Assembly: GCF_000953825.1 (NCBI RefSeq)
Contig: NZ_BBUL01000089.1
Location: forward strand, 62,001 to 126,000
DNA from: Cellvibrio sp. OA-2007
GTDB lineage: Bacteria > Pseudomonadota > Gammaproteobacteria > Pseudomonadales > Cellvibrionaceae
DNA: 64,000 nucleotides
Reading direction: 5' to 3'
The position numbers were made by a program, and so were the translations under genes. Shown in pieces: positions 26,036-36,086 of this stretch (its first letter is position 1; each line of letters opens with the position of its first letter). A model generated the notes under the pieces. That model did not search any database and was not told where the DNA came from. It saw only the letters and a program-made list of their open reading frames with translations.

Positions 26036-27627
26036 ATATCAAAAGCCTTCACATCAAAGTATCCCTGAGCGTTGCCGCCGCCGCGCTTTTTGTGGTGATG
26101 CTGTCATCGCAGTTTTTTTACAAAAGCAGCTATGAAAGCTCGTTTAGCGATAGTGAGCGCTCAGTGCAGCAGCTATTGGAAACTGTGCAGACCACGGCAG
26201 CGATTGCCGCCTATGTCGGCAATCGTGAACTCGCCCAGCAAGTGGTCACCGGTTTGACGCAAAACGATATTGTGGTGGGCGCACAAATTATCGCCAATAA
26301 CGAAATCATCGGGCAGGACGGCAAAACCAGCAGTGATGCCAAGCAAACACTCATCTCCATCCCGTTGATTGCCCCCTTTGACGACAAAGAAAAAGTAGGG
26401 CAACTGGCAGTCACTCCCAACATTGCACTCATTGCCCTACGCGCCCGCGACTCCGCCATGGCCACCACCATTGGCCTCGCCGCCCAAGGTGCGGTAGTAG
26501 CACTACTGGTGTTGATATTGGTTTACTGGATGATGACGCGGCCACTCTCCTATTTATCTGGCAACCTGCACCGCATCACCCCGGGCGATGGCAAACGACT
26601 CGATGTTAATAGCCTGCACCGCGGCGACGAAATTGGCCTGCTTGCCGGCGACATCAACGCATTGCTACACACAGTTGAAAAGATGCTTGAAGAGGAGCGG
26701 CAGTTACGCCACCGGGTAGAGCTATTGGAGACACGCTTTCGCGGTATTTTTGAAGACAGCAGCGCGGGCATTTTTTTAGTGCGGGAGTTGGGCGCACTGG
26801 TTACCGCCAACCCAGCCTTTTTCCGCCTGACCGGTTTAGCGGAACAGCAGAGCGCCAACGTCGCCAACAACGATATTATTGCGCGGGTATTTCTCGATCA
26901 CGAACAGGCCCGAGCGCTGATTCAGCTCGCCTTGGCCAGCCAGTTGCCGCAAGCTGCTGATCTGCGCATCCGCACCGGCAGCGAAGTCAATCTGCGCTGG
27001 GTGCACTGCATTTTTTCACCGGCCGACAACGAACAGCAAGGCACCACCGTAGAAGGCGTGATGTACGACGTCACCCAGCGCAAATTTTCCGAGGAGCGCA
27101 TTCGCGAACTCGCCGAAAAAGACAGCCTCACCGGTTTGAGTAATCGCCAAGCCGCGGAAAGCGCGCTGGTGGAATTAATTCACCAAACCCCGATCAACAG
27201 CAGCGAATTTGCGGTGATGATGATCGACCTCGATCGCTTCAAGTTCATCAACGATACCTACGGCCACGATGCAGGCGATAAGGTATTAGTCACGGTCGCC
27301 ACCCGTTTACGCAAAATGGTACGCGACTCGGATATTGTCGCGCGCTTGGGCGGCGACGAATTTTTATTGATCCTCAACCATGCAGGCAACATCGGCATGA
27401 TTGAACGCATCGCGCAAAAAATACTGGACGCGCAGCAAGCCCCAATTGAAGTACAGCCGGGGTTGATGGAAAAAATCGGTATGAGTATCGGCATCGCCCT
27501 CTACCCGCAGCACGGTGACAACTCCCTCAGCCTGCGCAAACATGCCGATCAGGCGATGTATTCGGTCAAACGCGAAAGTAAAAATAACTACGCCATTTAT
27601 AACCCAGACGAAAAAGCCACAACCTAA
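26032..27627 (+). CDS. Membrane diguanylate cyclase (periplasmic sensor-HAMP-PAS-GGDEF)
   Basis: This enzyme makes cyclic di-GMP from two GTP. It has 531 residues. TM1 is at ~12-30, followed by a periplasmic segment ~31-140 (GQDGKTSSDAKQTLISIPLIAP), TM2 ~145-168, HAMP ~170-222, PAS ~240-350 (RFRGIFEDSSAGIFLVREL) and GGDEF ~360-525. The active site reads ARLGGDEFLLIL and is intact. An RxxD inhibitory site (RDSD) lies five residues before it, so product feedback is expected. It overlaps the PstS-like gene by 4 bp. The operon order porin / small binder / cyclase suggests that the periplasmic protein reports to this sensor. Confidence 0.93.
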   Translation: MNIKSLHIKVSLSVAAAALFVVMLSSQFFYKSSYESSFSDSERSVQQLLETVQTTAAIAAYVGNRELAQQVVTGLTQNDIVVGAQIIANNEIIGQDGKTSSDAKQTLISIPLIAPFDDKEKVGQLAVTPNIALIALRARDSAMATTIGLAAQGAVVALLVLILVYWMMTRPLSYLSGNLHRITPGDGKRLDVNSLHRGDEIGLLAGDINALLHTVEKMLEEERQLRHRVELLETRFRGIFEDSSAGIFLVRELGALVTANPAFFRLTGLAEQQSANVANNDIIARVFLDHEQARALIQLALASQLPQAADLRIRTGSEVNLRWVHCIFSPADNEQQGTTVEGVMYDVTQRKFSEERIRELAEKDSLTGLSNRQAAESALVELIHQTPINSSEFAVMMIDLDRFKFINDTYGHDAGDKVLVTVATRLRKMVRDSDIVARLGGDEFLLILNHAGNIGMIERIAQKILDAQQAPIEVQPGLMEKIGMSIGIALYPQHGDNSLSLRKHADQAMYSVKRESKNNYAIYNPDEKATT

Positions 27628-27651
27628 ACAGGACTCAATGACACCCAATAA

Positions 27652-27699
27652 ATGTATACGGTTACATTTTTAATAACCGCAAAAATGAAACGTTTACAC
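27652..27699. promoter_or_regulatory. Two LacI-family-like operators upstream of tpiA
   Basis: ATGTATACGGTTACAT (27652-27667) and ATGAAACGTTTACAC (27685-27699) are both imperfect palindromes with a central CG, the hallmark of LacI/GalR-family sites. Their centres are 32 bp apart, about three helical turns. The second resembles a Cra/FruR-type TGAAACGTTTCA site. The regulator is not encoded in the window. Confidence 0.5.
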
Positions 27700-27890
27700 A
27701 TCATTTTCAGCATTAATTAGGATTTATTTTCTACAAAAAACCATTTTTAAGCAAAATAAAACCACTCAGCTATTGCCCGATTTCATTCCCCTGTGTAGCA
27801 TTTTCACTATCAAAGGTCGCGTTTACTGGCGTGTCGCGGCTAGTCCATGGCGCCGCCTAATCCGCGCCAATTCTTTTTTGAGCCAACACC

Positions 27891-28661
27891 ATGAAACAGC
27901 GTAAACCTATAGTCATCGCCAACTGGAAACTGAACGGCGGTCTGGATCTAATCTGCACCTCCGTGGCGTCGTTTATCGGCAAACACTTCGCTGCACAAAT
28001 CGCCATCTGCCCGCCCTATTTGTACATGCGCGACATGATGACCTTTTTGCAGTATTCAGAATTGCAGATTGGCAGTCAGAACGTCAGCCGCTATGAATCC
28101 GGCGCCTACACCGGCGAGACCTCCGCGCAGATGCTTAAACAAGCGGGCTGCTCGCTGTGTTTGATCGGCCACTCGGAACGCCGCGCCATGTTTGCGGAGA
28201 ATAACGAGGGCTGCCAGATCAAAGTACGCACCGCATTGAATCAAGGTTTACTGCCCGTGCTCTGTGTTGGCGAAAACAAGCAGCAGCGCGAGAGCAATAT
28301 CACCGAGGAAATTCTGCGCGAACAATTGCGCGGCGGCCTTACCGGCATTGACCTTTCCGGCAAAGATCTGTGTGTAGCCTATGAACCGGTATGGGCCATT
28401 GGCACCGGCCTTGCAGCAACACCGGCAATTGCACAGCAAGTCCACCAATTTATTCGCGCCGAACTCACGCAGATTTTTGACGCAGACACAGCAAACCGCG
28501 TGCGTATTCTTTACGGCGGCAGCGTGACCAAAAGCAACGCGCGGGATTTATTGCAGCAAACCGATATCGACGGCCTACTCGTTGGCGGCGCCAGTCTGGA
28601 CCCGGGCCATTTCCGCGCGATTTGCGAACAGGCATCCGAACTTGCAGAGATTGATGATTAA
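27891..28661 (+). CDS. tpiA: Triosephosphate isomerase
   Basis: TpiA interconverts dihydroxyacetone phosphate and glyceraldehyde-3-phosphate. The 256-residue TIM barrel has all catalytic parts: Asn/Lys in VIANWKLNGG, His in LCLIGHSERR (~97), Glu in CVAYEPVWAIGTG (~170) with the mobile loop, and GGSVTKSN plus LVGGASL for phosphate binding. The segment QNVSRYESGAYTGETS is family-typical. It begins a tpiA-fba-fbp set, which together would turn triose phosphate into fructose-6-phosphate, fitting growth on uronates or other gluconeogenic substrates. Confidence 0.95.
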   Translation: MKQRKPIVIANWKLNGGLDLICTSVASFIGKHFAAQIAICPPYLYMRDMMTFLQYSELQIGSQNVSRYESGAYTGETSAQMLKQAGCSLCLIGHSERRAMFAENNEGCQIKVRTALNQGLLPVLCVGENKQQRESNITEEILREQLRGGLTGIDLSGKDLCVAYEPVWAIGTGLAATPAIAQQVHQFIRAELTQIFDADTANRVRILYGGSVTKSNARDLLQQTDIDGLLVGGASLDPGHFRAICEQASELAEIDD

Positions 28662-28672
28662 TTTATGTTGTT

Positions 28673-28766
28673 GTCGTCACTCCCGCACGCGGGAGTCCAG
28701 CTTTTGATGTTACGTTAAAACCTATGGATCCCCGCTAAGTGGGGGCGCCTAGCTGAGGATGACGAC
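28673..28766. repeat. Palindromic dispersed repeat, family A copy 2
   Basis: This is an imperfect inverted repeat beginning GTCGTCACTCCCGC and ending GAGGATGACGAC, with GGGAGTCCAGC and GGATCCCCGC inside. It is related to 8153-8230 and 60514-60580. It lies between tpiA and fba. Confidence 0.75.
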
Positions 28767-28881
28767 TCCCTTTTAAAAGACGAGTTGCTACTCCAATAAA
28801 ACAATCAAAAAGAAAAACTAAAAAAACTAATCGGCGAACAACACGGTCATCACAAAAAAATCAACCACAGCTCAGGATTTG

Positions 28882-29964
28882 ATGATGAACAGTCTCGCTA
28901 ACCTTGTTGCCCCCGGCGTTGCCACTGGCGATGCCGTAAAAACCCTATTCAATGCTGCCAAAGCCGGCGGTTTTGCCTACCCAGCCGTAAACGCAGCCAA
29001 CACCAATACGATTAATGCCACGCTCGAAGCAGCTAGCAAAGTCAATTCACCGGTGATTGTGCAATTGTCGCAGGGCGGCTCTGCTTTTTTTCTCGGTAAA
29101 AGCATCAAACTCGAAGGCCAGGGCAGTTCTATACTCGGCTCCATTGCCGCCGCGCACTATGTACATACAGTTGCCGAAGCCTATGGCGTACCGGTGATTT
29201 TGCACACTGACCACGCCGCGAAAAAATTATTGCCCTGGATCGATGGCCTGCTCGATGCCAGCGAAAAACATTTTGCCGCAACCGGTGCGCCGCTGTTCAG
29301 CTCACACATGATCGATTTGTCGGAAGAGTCGCTGCAAGAAAATATCGAAATTTCTGCCGCCTATTTGGCGCGTATGCACAAAATGGGCATCACGCTGGAA
29401 ATCGAACTGGGTTGCACTGGTGGTGAAGAAGATGGCGTAGACAATAGCCATCTGGATAATTCCGCGCTCTACACCCAACCAGAAGATGTCGCCTACGCAT
29501 ACGAAAAATTGCGCCCGATCAGCGACAAATTTTCCATCGCCGCCTCCTTCGGCAATGTGCACGGTGTTTACAAACCCGGCAATGTAAAACTCACCCCGGA
29601 AATTTTGCGCAATTCACAAGCCTATGTGAGCGAAAAATTTGGTGTACCCTATAACAGTTTGGATTTTGTGTTTCACGGCGGTTCAGGTTCGGAAGCAGCC
29701 GATATCACTCAGGCAATCCAATACGGTGTGGTGAAAATGAATATAGACACCGACACCCAATGGGCGTTTTGGGAGGGCACTATGAGCTTCTACAAAAACA
29801 ATGCCGATTATTTACAAGGCCAGATCGGCAACCCCGATGGCGATGAAAAACCCAATAAAAAATATTACGACCCCCGCGTTTGGTTGCGCCAAAGTGAAGA
29901 GCATATGGTGAAGCGCCTTGAGCAATCCTTTGCGGATTTAAATTGCCTTAACCGTTACGTCTAA
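28882..29964 (+). CDS. fba: Class II fructose-1,6-bisphosphate aldolase
   Basis: This zinc-dependent aldolase condenses dihydroxyacetone phosphate with glyceraldehyde-3-phosphate. I choose the ATG at 28882 after an AGGA site, giving 360 residues, the E. coli FbaA length. The core includes [19 protein letters not shown] (~33-50), the zinc-site [11 protein letters not shown] (~108), [16 protein letters not shown] (~180-195), [15 protein letters not shown] and VFHGGSGSE. This is the long FbaA-like class IIA type. It stands apart from pgk, to which fba is often linked, and is instead followed 11 bp later by fbp. Confidence 0.96.
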   Translation: MMNSLANLVAPGVATGDAVKTLFNAAKAGGFAYPAVNAANTNTINATLEAASKVNSPVIVQLSQGGSAFFLGKSIKLEGQGSSILGSIAAAHYVHTVAEAYGVPVILHTDHAAKKLLPWIDGLLDASEKHFAATGAPLFSSHMIDLSEESLQENIEISAAYLARMHKMGITLEIELGCTGGEEDGVDNSHLDNSALYTQPEDVAYAYEKLRPISDKFSIAASFGNVHGVYKPGNVKLTPEILRNSQAYVSEKFGVPYNSLDFVFHGGSGSEAADITQAIQYGVVKMNIDTDTQWAFWEGTMSFYKNNADYLQGQIGNPDGDEKPNKKYYDPRVWLRQSEEHMVKRLEQSFADLNCLNRYV

Positions 29965-29975
29965 ATAATGCAGGT

Positions 29976-30947
29976 ATGTGCATGAAAAAATTATTGAATG
30001 TGTTGCGCAGCGATGAAATTGATACAGATTTAATTCAAGTCATTGAAACACTGATTGATGCCAGCAAAGAAATAGCGTTTCGCGTGCGCCAGGGAGCGCT
30101 CGCGGGCGTGCTCGGCTCCTCACAAGAGGAAAATGTTCAAGGCGAAACCCAAAAGTATTTGGATATTATTTCCAATCAACTGATGAAAGATCTATTGCTC
30201 GCCTGTGAACCGGTTGCCGCACTCGCGTCAGAAGAAGAGGACACAGTCGTCGCTGCGAATGCAACAGGGAAATACCTGGTTGCATTCGACCCATTAGACG
30301 GCTCTTCCAATATCGACATCAATGGCCAGATCGGAACTATTTTCAGTATTTATCGCGCGCTCGATTCAATACCCCATCACAGCGAATTGCAATTTAGTCA
30401 AAAAGGTTCACAACAAGTCTGCGCCGGTTACGTGCTCTATGGCCCGTCGACACTCTTGGCCATTACGACCGGCAATGGCACGCGCTGTTTTACGCTCGAT
30501 TCACGGCAGGGCGATTTTTTACTGACCAGCGACAAGATTCAAATCGCCAAAGACACGCAGGAATTTGCCATCAACATGAGCAACTCGCGTTTTTGGAATG
30601 AGGCAATGAAAAGCTACATTAATGATCTTGTTCTAGGCGAAACCGGCCCGCGCGCAAAACGGTTTAACATGCGCTGGAATGCCGCGATGGTGGGCGATGT
30701 ACATAGAGTATTAACCCGCGGTGGAATATTTTTGTACCCATCCGACAGTCGCAATGCCAAACAACCAGCCAAATTGCGTTTACTCTATGAAGCGAATCCA
30801 ATGGCGATGCTAATTGAAAATGCCGGCGGCAAAGCACACAGCGAAACCCAGCGTATTTTGGACATTCAACCGCAGCAATTGCATGAAAGGGTAGCGGTGA
30901 TTTTGGGCTCGGCGAATGAGGTTAGTGAGTGTTTGGCTTATTTATAA
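29976..30947 (+). CDS. fbp: Fructose-1,6-bisphosphatase class I
   Basis: This committed gluconeogenic phosphatase makes fructose-6-phosphate. It has 323 residues, or 321 if translation starts at the second ATG (29982), which has better spacing from an AGGT site. The active-site signature is [20 protein letters not shown] (~100-119), with the metal-binding ASEEED just before (~82) and the substrate region [39 protein letters not shown] near 250-285. It begins 11 bp after fba, so they form one transcript. Confidence 0.96.
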   Translation: MCMKKLLNVLRSDEIDTDLIQVIETLIDASKEIAFRVRQGALAGVLGSSQEENVQGETQKYLDIISNQLMKDLLLACEPVAALASEEEDTVVAANATGKYLVAFDPLDGSSNIDINGQIGTIFSIYRALDSIPHHSELQFSQKGSQQVCAGYVLYGPSTLLAITTGNGTRCFTLDSRQGDFLLTSDKIQIAKDTQEFAINMSNSRFWNEAMKSYINDLVLGETGPRAKRFNMRWNAAMVGDVHRVLTRGGIFLYPSDSRNAKQPAKLRLLYEANPMAMLIENAGGKAHSETQRILDIQPQQLHERVAVILGSANEVSECLAYL

Positions 30948-30976
30948 ACACGAGTGTCACGATGGTGCTGTTACTG

Positions 30977-33205
30977 CTATTTACGCGCAAACTTCAACAC
31001 CTTGGCTGCCGACATCACTTTGTTGGCCAAAGCATTTTGTTGCTCGGCACCTTCCGCTAAACGCGCAATCGCAATATCCGTTTCATTAATGCCGGTAACA
31101 AGATTGATTAAACGGCCGCGCATAGCCAATGCGCGGCTGCTTTCATCCTGCGCTCTGCTATTAATTTGTTGCGCAAGTTCACTCGCATCTGCTACTGATT
31201 GCTGCACGCTGCTCAGTGAATTCTGGGTGGCTTGAGTTTCTTGCAAACAGGTCTGCGCGGTTTTTTGCTCCGCATCCAAACCTTCGGAGATTTGCTGCAC
31301 AGTCGTGCGCAAATGAGCAATCATGGTATTGATTTCACCGGTCGCTTTTTGTGTATCAAACGACAGGCGGCGCACTTCTTCGGCGACTACGGCAAAACCA
31401 CGCCCGTGTTCTCCCGCACGTGCCGCTTCAATCGCTGCATTTAGTGCGAGCAAATTAGTTTGCTCGGCGACGCTGTGAATCGTATCCAATACCGAGCCGA
31501 TATTATCGGTTGCGGTGCGCAGCTCCCCCAGAGTTGAACAGGAATGGCCAACCTGTTCGGCCAATGTTTGCATTTGCGCAACGACTGTAAGTACACGGGA
31601 TTTTCCATCGCTCGCGGCAATCATGGCCTGATTCACTTTATGACTCACTGCATCCAAACGATCAGTCATATCCGCCATGGATTTCACTACCGCTTCCGTC
31701 TCCGCACCAACCTGATTCATCTCGTGTCGCTGGCGTGCAGTTTCATCGCGACACTGGCGAGTCGTGGTGACATTCTCCAGCGCGCCCAGCAAACTCTGTT
31801 CACTGGATTGATTCACTTGGGTTAACACGCTATTTAATTCTGAAAATAAAAAATTCAACGACCGACTCATCTCGCCAATTTCATCCTGACCCTGCGCAGG
31901 GAATTGGCTGGCAAGATTTTTTTCTTGCGCAGCCTGTTTAATGGTCTGCGCCAAACGCGCCAGTGGATTGCCAATATATTGCGCAAAAATATAGGCAACA
32001 CCGGCGGCAATCAGCGACAACAACACACAGGCGATTATCACGCTGCGCCACACGGTTTGCTCCAGATTATTAAGCGAGGCAAATACTTCTTTGGGTGACT
32101 GCTGTGCGACCAAAGCAAAGCGTTGATTGTGAATTTGCAACGGCTGCCAACTCATCAATACTGTATGTTGCGTAATATCCTGCTGCTCGCCCAGACCACT
32201 TTTACCCGCCAACGCTTGCGCGACAGCATCGATATTGATAGGCAACTGCGTATCGGATAATTCCTCTTGTGCGCGCAACCCGGTAATCAGTGAGCGATTC
32301 GAATCCACCAAATAAATATCACCGGTTTCACCCAACCCCAACGTGCGCCACTGTTGATTGGCGCTAATAATATTACTCAAGCGTGCCGCCGGAATTTCCG
32401 CAATTAAAAAACCAATCGCTTTGGTGGGGCTTTGCACATCGTGAAAAACCGGCACACCTAAATACACCAGATGTTCGCCAAACCGCCACTCACTGTGATG
32501 GAATTCCGACAAGAGCAATTGATCGGCCTGCGCATTTTGCAATTGTGTGGCGAGCGCAGCTAAAGCAGATTTGGCAAAGGGGCCATCTTTTAAAGAGCTA
32601 CCCAGCACCGGCGTTTTAGCGACTGAATAAATCACCGCAAGGCTTTGGCTATCCACCATCAATAAATCCGTAAAACCAAAACGTTTCACCAAATCGCGAA
32701 AACTACTTTGGTAGCGGCGATGCTGCTGCCCATAAATAGTCGCATCGGCGGCATCATCCATTAACGCCAATTGCGCGATAGGCTGTGAATTTTTTTGCAG
32801 ATAGTGATGCTGAATTAACAGCGCCTCCAGCGACAACTGCTGCACCCAGTGTTTAACATCCGGCGCCGCCGCGCGATTGATAAGGCGGTCGTGCGGCAAA
32901 TAGGTTTGTTCATACCAATCGTTCAATTGCGCGGGCAATTCTTCAACCGGTGCCGCGCTCACTTCATAGCGATAAGAGGCAAACGGGCGCACCAAAGCGT
33001 ACACCGCCTCCTGCGTCATACGCCCGTGTGAGAGCGATAACAACAAATCGGAATAACTGGAGAACTGGGAATTAATCGCCTGCGCGCGACTTTGCGCCAA
33101 GGCTTGGAATTGCTGCTCCAAATTGTGCGACAAAGCTTGTTTGGACTCTTTAAGAGCCAACCAACCAGTTGCACCCGCCGCCAATACCACGGCAATGCCA
33201 GTCAT
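30977..33205 (-). CDS. Methyl-accepting chemotaxis protein, apparent N-terminal frameshift
   Basis: This chemoreceptor has 742 residues. A first transmembrane helix opens the frame ([16 protein letters not shown]), and a large periplasmic dCache-like sensor spans ~20-370. A second helix is at [19 protein letters not shown] (~390), then HAMP, and the signalling hairpin has the invariant tip [20 protein letters not shown] (~590). No CheR-docking pentapeptide is seen at the C-terminus. The predicted start is oddly inside the first helix. Just upstream, in another frame, ATG at 33241-33243 encodes [13 protein letters not shown], which would join perfectly onto TGIAVV if one C were added in the CCC at 33206-33208. 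A one-base deletion or sequencing error is likely. Confidence 0.88.
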   Translation of the reverse strand: MTGIAVVLAAGATGWLALKESKQALSHNLEQQFQALAQSRAQAINSQFSSYSDLLLSLSHGRMTQEAVYALVRPFASYRYEVSAAPVEELPAQLNDWYEQTYLPHDRLINRAAAPDVKHWVQQLSLEALLIQHHYLQKNSQPIAQLALMDDAADATIYGQQHRRYQSSFRDLVKRFGFTDLLMVDSQSLAVIYSVAKTPVLGSSLKDGPFAKSALAALATQLQNAQADQLLLSEFHHSEWRFGEHLVYLGVPVFHDVQSPTKAIGFLIAEIPAARLSNIISANQQWRTLGLGETGDIYLVDSNRSLITGLRAQEELSDTQLPINIDAVAQALAGKSGLGEQQDITQHTVLMSWQPLQIHNQRFALVAQQSPKEVFASLNNLEQTVWRSVIIACVLLSLIAAGVAYIFAQYIGNPLARLAQTIKQAAQEKNLASQFPAQGQDEIGEMSRSLNFLFSELNSVLTQVNQSSEQSLLGALENVTTTRQCRDETARQRHEMNQVGAETEAVVKSMADMTDRLDAVSHKVNQAMIAASDGKSRVLTVVAQMQTLAEQVGHSCSTLGELRTATDNIGSVLDTIHSVAEQTNLLALNAAIEAARAGEHGRGFAVVAEEVRRLSFDTQKATGEINTMIAHLRTTVQQISEGLDAEQKTAQTCLQETQATQNSLSSVQQSVADASELAQQINSRAQDESSRALAMRGRLINLVTGINETDIAIARLAEGAEQQNALANKVMSAAKVLKFARK

Positions 33206-33474
33206 GGGATGGCACCTAACATTAAACGCGCTGAGATTTTCATAGACGCACTAAATTGAAAGAATAAGGACTCTTCAATCTAGGCAGATAAGATGACATT
33301 TTAATGACAAAAAAATCTACGCGAAAATTAATACACAAAAAAACAAATAGAAGAAATTATAGTTTTAAGGATTTTAATAAAATTGCAAAAATGTTATCAA
33401 TAAAGACTGCGACAATCTTGCACAGCCTTTCCCGCTAAATATCTTCAATTATTTGCCTATGGATAGCCTAAGAC

Positions 33475-35970
33475 TCAAGGAATAATAGTTAAATAAACCC
33501 CCTTAACATTTTGCGTTCTCACCTCAACAGTGCTCGCATGTTGGCCGGGTTTAAATTCGATGGCGGCGTAGCCGTTTGCCATTTCAATAATACTGCTGCC
33601 GGTGGGTGTTCCTTGATTTTCAAGTAGCTGGCCGTTTTCATCTAAGGTAGAAAAATAAGCGCGCTCGGAAAAATCCAAGACGCGATTGCCGTTGACATCC
33701 ACTGCTTCTGCTTCAATTAATACTCGCTGCTTATCAATTGCTGTTGAGCTTAATTTTAATGTTGCAAACGGCCCATGATGCCCAATCAGATAGGTGACAT
33801 TTAACGTGTCTTCTACTTGCACCTGATCGCTGCGGCCAGTAACTCTCAATTCGTTAACACCGGCAATAAAGGGCACTTGCCACACCAGTCCGCCCGCCGG
33901 AAATTCTGCTGGTTTTCGCTCTTTCGCCCCCAAACTTTTTCCGTTTAAAAATAATTCAGCACTGTTGGTGTTGCAAAACGCTTTTACCGGGCGCCCTTCT
34001 TTTGGCCCTTCGCGATGAGTCCAACTTTTAGATTCTATATAGCAGAATGGTTTTTTTGACCAATAGCTGGCAAAAACATAATAGGCATCTTTTGGTTTTC
34101 CGTTGCGATCTACCAACCCTTTTTGATTCATATAGGGCAGCGGATTTTCCGGGCGCAAGGGCGTAGCAAAATCTTTAAACGCCCACTGGGCATTACCGGA
34201 AAAATTGGGTGTTGACTCAGAAATATGTAAATGCCAATCAAATAAATTAACGATGTAATTTTCATTCCAGTCGCTATTTTTCGCCGGGTTGGCCACTACT
34301 GCCTGATTCATAGCCTCCTCCACTGAAACCTGCGCGCCTTCAATGCCTTTAATGCCAATTGGATTTTCCGAGTGGCGCCCGACATGGCTGGAGCCGCCGT
34401 ATTCCATATGCAAAAACGCGGGATAATCCTTCATGGCCATAGTGATGGCCTCTTCATATTGCCCATAAGCGCCGCCATACCAGCCTGCCCAAATCGAAGG
34501 CGAAAACGCATCGACAATAGTTGCCGCAGGATAAAATTTTCGCAGCGTGGTTAAACGCGAAGTATCCTGCTGTTTAACCAATGCATTTAATTTTTTTATA
34601 TAATTGGCAACCACTTGATCATCGCCACCGCCGGGAAAATCTTCTTCCCAATACATTTCGTTGCCGAGCGACCAGAAGGCGATGCTGGGGTGATTATAAT
34701 TTTGCGCAATTTGCCGAGTGAGATAAGACTCGGTATTTTGTTCCCAAACTTCGCCGCCTTTGCCGCCGCGACACCAAGGCAGCTCGTCCCACAGAATTAA
34801 ACCCAACTCATCCGCGGCGCGATAGACTTCCGGGTCTTGCGGGTAGTGCGCCAAGCGCACAAAATTTGCGCCCATATCTTTAATCATTTGCATATCGCGA
34901 CGGTGCATTTCATTTGGAAGCGCCGCTCCCACTCCCGCCGACTCTTCATGGCGATGGGTGCCGCGAATTAACATGCGTTCACCATTTACAAAAAAACCTT
35001 GATGCGGACGCATTTCAAACCAGCGATAGCCAAAGCGATCACTCAGTTCATGCTGCACTGCGCCGGATTTATCCAATAACTGCACATTGATGGCATAGAG
35101 ATTAGGTGTATCCACTGACCACAATTCGGGTTGCGCTAATTCATCAAAAATAATTTTTGCGGCTGTGTTGTCGCCATTTACGGGCACTAGTTTTTCTTGC
35201 AGCACATCACCTTGGGGCGATAGCAATTTCGCTCGCAATTGCAATTCATTTGCAGCGCCCGCTGGCAGTTGTTTAGCTAATTGATTGAGCTGCACATCAA
35301 CAAACGTTTGTGCAGCTTCATGGCTGACAATGGGAGTATTAATCGCCAGCCGCTCGATAAAAGTATCTGGCAGTGTTTTTAACCAGACATCACGAATAAT
35401 GCCGCCATGAATAAAAAAGTCAGCTTTTTGCGAGGGAATTAAATTGGGATTATAGGCATTACTCACGCGCACCAATAATTCATTTAATTGGCCACGCTTG
35501 AGGTGAGGAGTTAAATCAATCGTAAAACCGATATAGCCACCCACATTTTTTCCCGCCAGTTCACCATTGAGATAAACCTCGGTTTCCATATTGGCGCCTT
35601 CAAAATACAACAACTGACGCAATTGCTGTGCACCGGTAAATTGTTTTTTATACCAGCTGGCACTGCGCCGGTAACCCGGTGCAGCATCAACCGTATCGGT
35701 TGCGTTCCAGGTATGGGGCAATTGCACAGTTTGCCATTCTGGTTCAGCGGCAACCGCCTTGACATCGGTCAGGGCTTTTTCAAGGTACAACCAATTATCA
35801 TTAAATAATTGCGTCTGCACTTGTTCCGGCGGCAATTGATTTTTGTTTTGCGGGGTTTCTGCTTGCTCGGGTGAGCAAGCGCTTAACAATATAACCAAGC
35901 TGATTAACCTAGCTATAACAAGAGTTTTAACGGTTGTTAAACAAAGAGATGAGTGATTGTATCTGGTCAT
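33475..35970 (-). CDS. Glycoside hydrolase family 2 lipoprotein (beta-galactosidase/glucuronidase-like)
   Basis: This 831-residue enzyme has a lipoprotein signal (VILLSAC, lipid on Cys32). The GH2 sugar-binding jelly roll (~60-200), Ig-like domain (~205-320) and TIM barrel (~325-640) are in order. The acid/base Glu438 is in SLGNEMYWEED and the nucleophile Glu523 in LHMEYGGSSH. Two C-terminal beta-domains follow (DUF4982-like and Ig-like). Specificity (beta-galactoside, beta-glucuronide or other) cannot be read from sequence. It is outer-membrane or periplasm anchored and lies beside uronic-acid lyase genes, so it probably trims side chains or lyase products. Confidence 0.9.
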   Translation of the reverse strand: MTRYNHSSLCLTTVKTLVIARLISLVILLSACSPEQAETPQNKNQLPPEQVQTQLFNDNWLYLEKALTDVKAVAAEPEWQTVQLPHTWNATDTVDAAPGYRRSASWYKKQFTGAQQLRQLLYFEGANMETEVYLNGELAGKNVGGYIGFTIDLTPHLKRGQLNELLVRVSNAYNPNLIPSQKADFFIHGGIIRDVWLKTLPDTFIERLAINTPIVSHEAAQTFVDVQLNQLAKQLPAGAANELQLRAKLLSPQGDVLQEKLVPVNGDNTAAKIIFDELAQPELWSVDTPNLYAINVQLLDKSGAVQHELSDRFGYRWFEMRPHQGFFVNGERMLIRGTHRHEESAGVGAALPNEMHRRDMQMIKDMGANFVRLAHYPQDPEVYRAADELGLILWDELPWCRGGKGGEVWEQNTESYLTRQIAQNYNHPSIAFWSLGNEMYWEEDFPGGGDDQVVANYIKKLNALVKQQDTSRLTTLRKFYPAATIVDAFSPSIWAGWYGGAYGQYEEAITMAMKDYPAFLHMEYGGSSHVGRHSENPIGIKGIEGAQVSVEEAMNQAVVANPAKNSDWNENYIVNLFDWHLHISESTPNFSGNAQWAFKDFATPLRPENPLPYMNQKGLVDRNGKPKDAYYVFASYWSKKPFCYIESKSWTHREGPKEGRPVKAFCNTNSAELFLNGKSLGAKERKPAEFPAGGLVWQVPFIAGVNELRVTGRSDQVQVEDTLNVTYLIGHHGPFATLKLSSTAIDKQRVLIEAEAVDVNGNRVLDFSERAYFSTLDENGQLLENQGTPTGSSIIEMANGYAAIEFKPGQHASTVEVRTQNVKGVYLTIIP

Positions 35971-36086
35971 GACAAAACCTGAGCAATAAGCGCCGCAAAA
36001 AACAAACCCGTTTTAAATGAGATAGGGTTTATTTTTGGCTGGCACTGTAATTGAAATACATGAGTTAAATTATGTTGTGCACTGTA

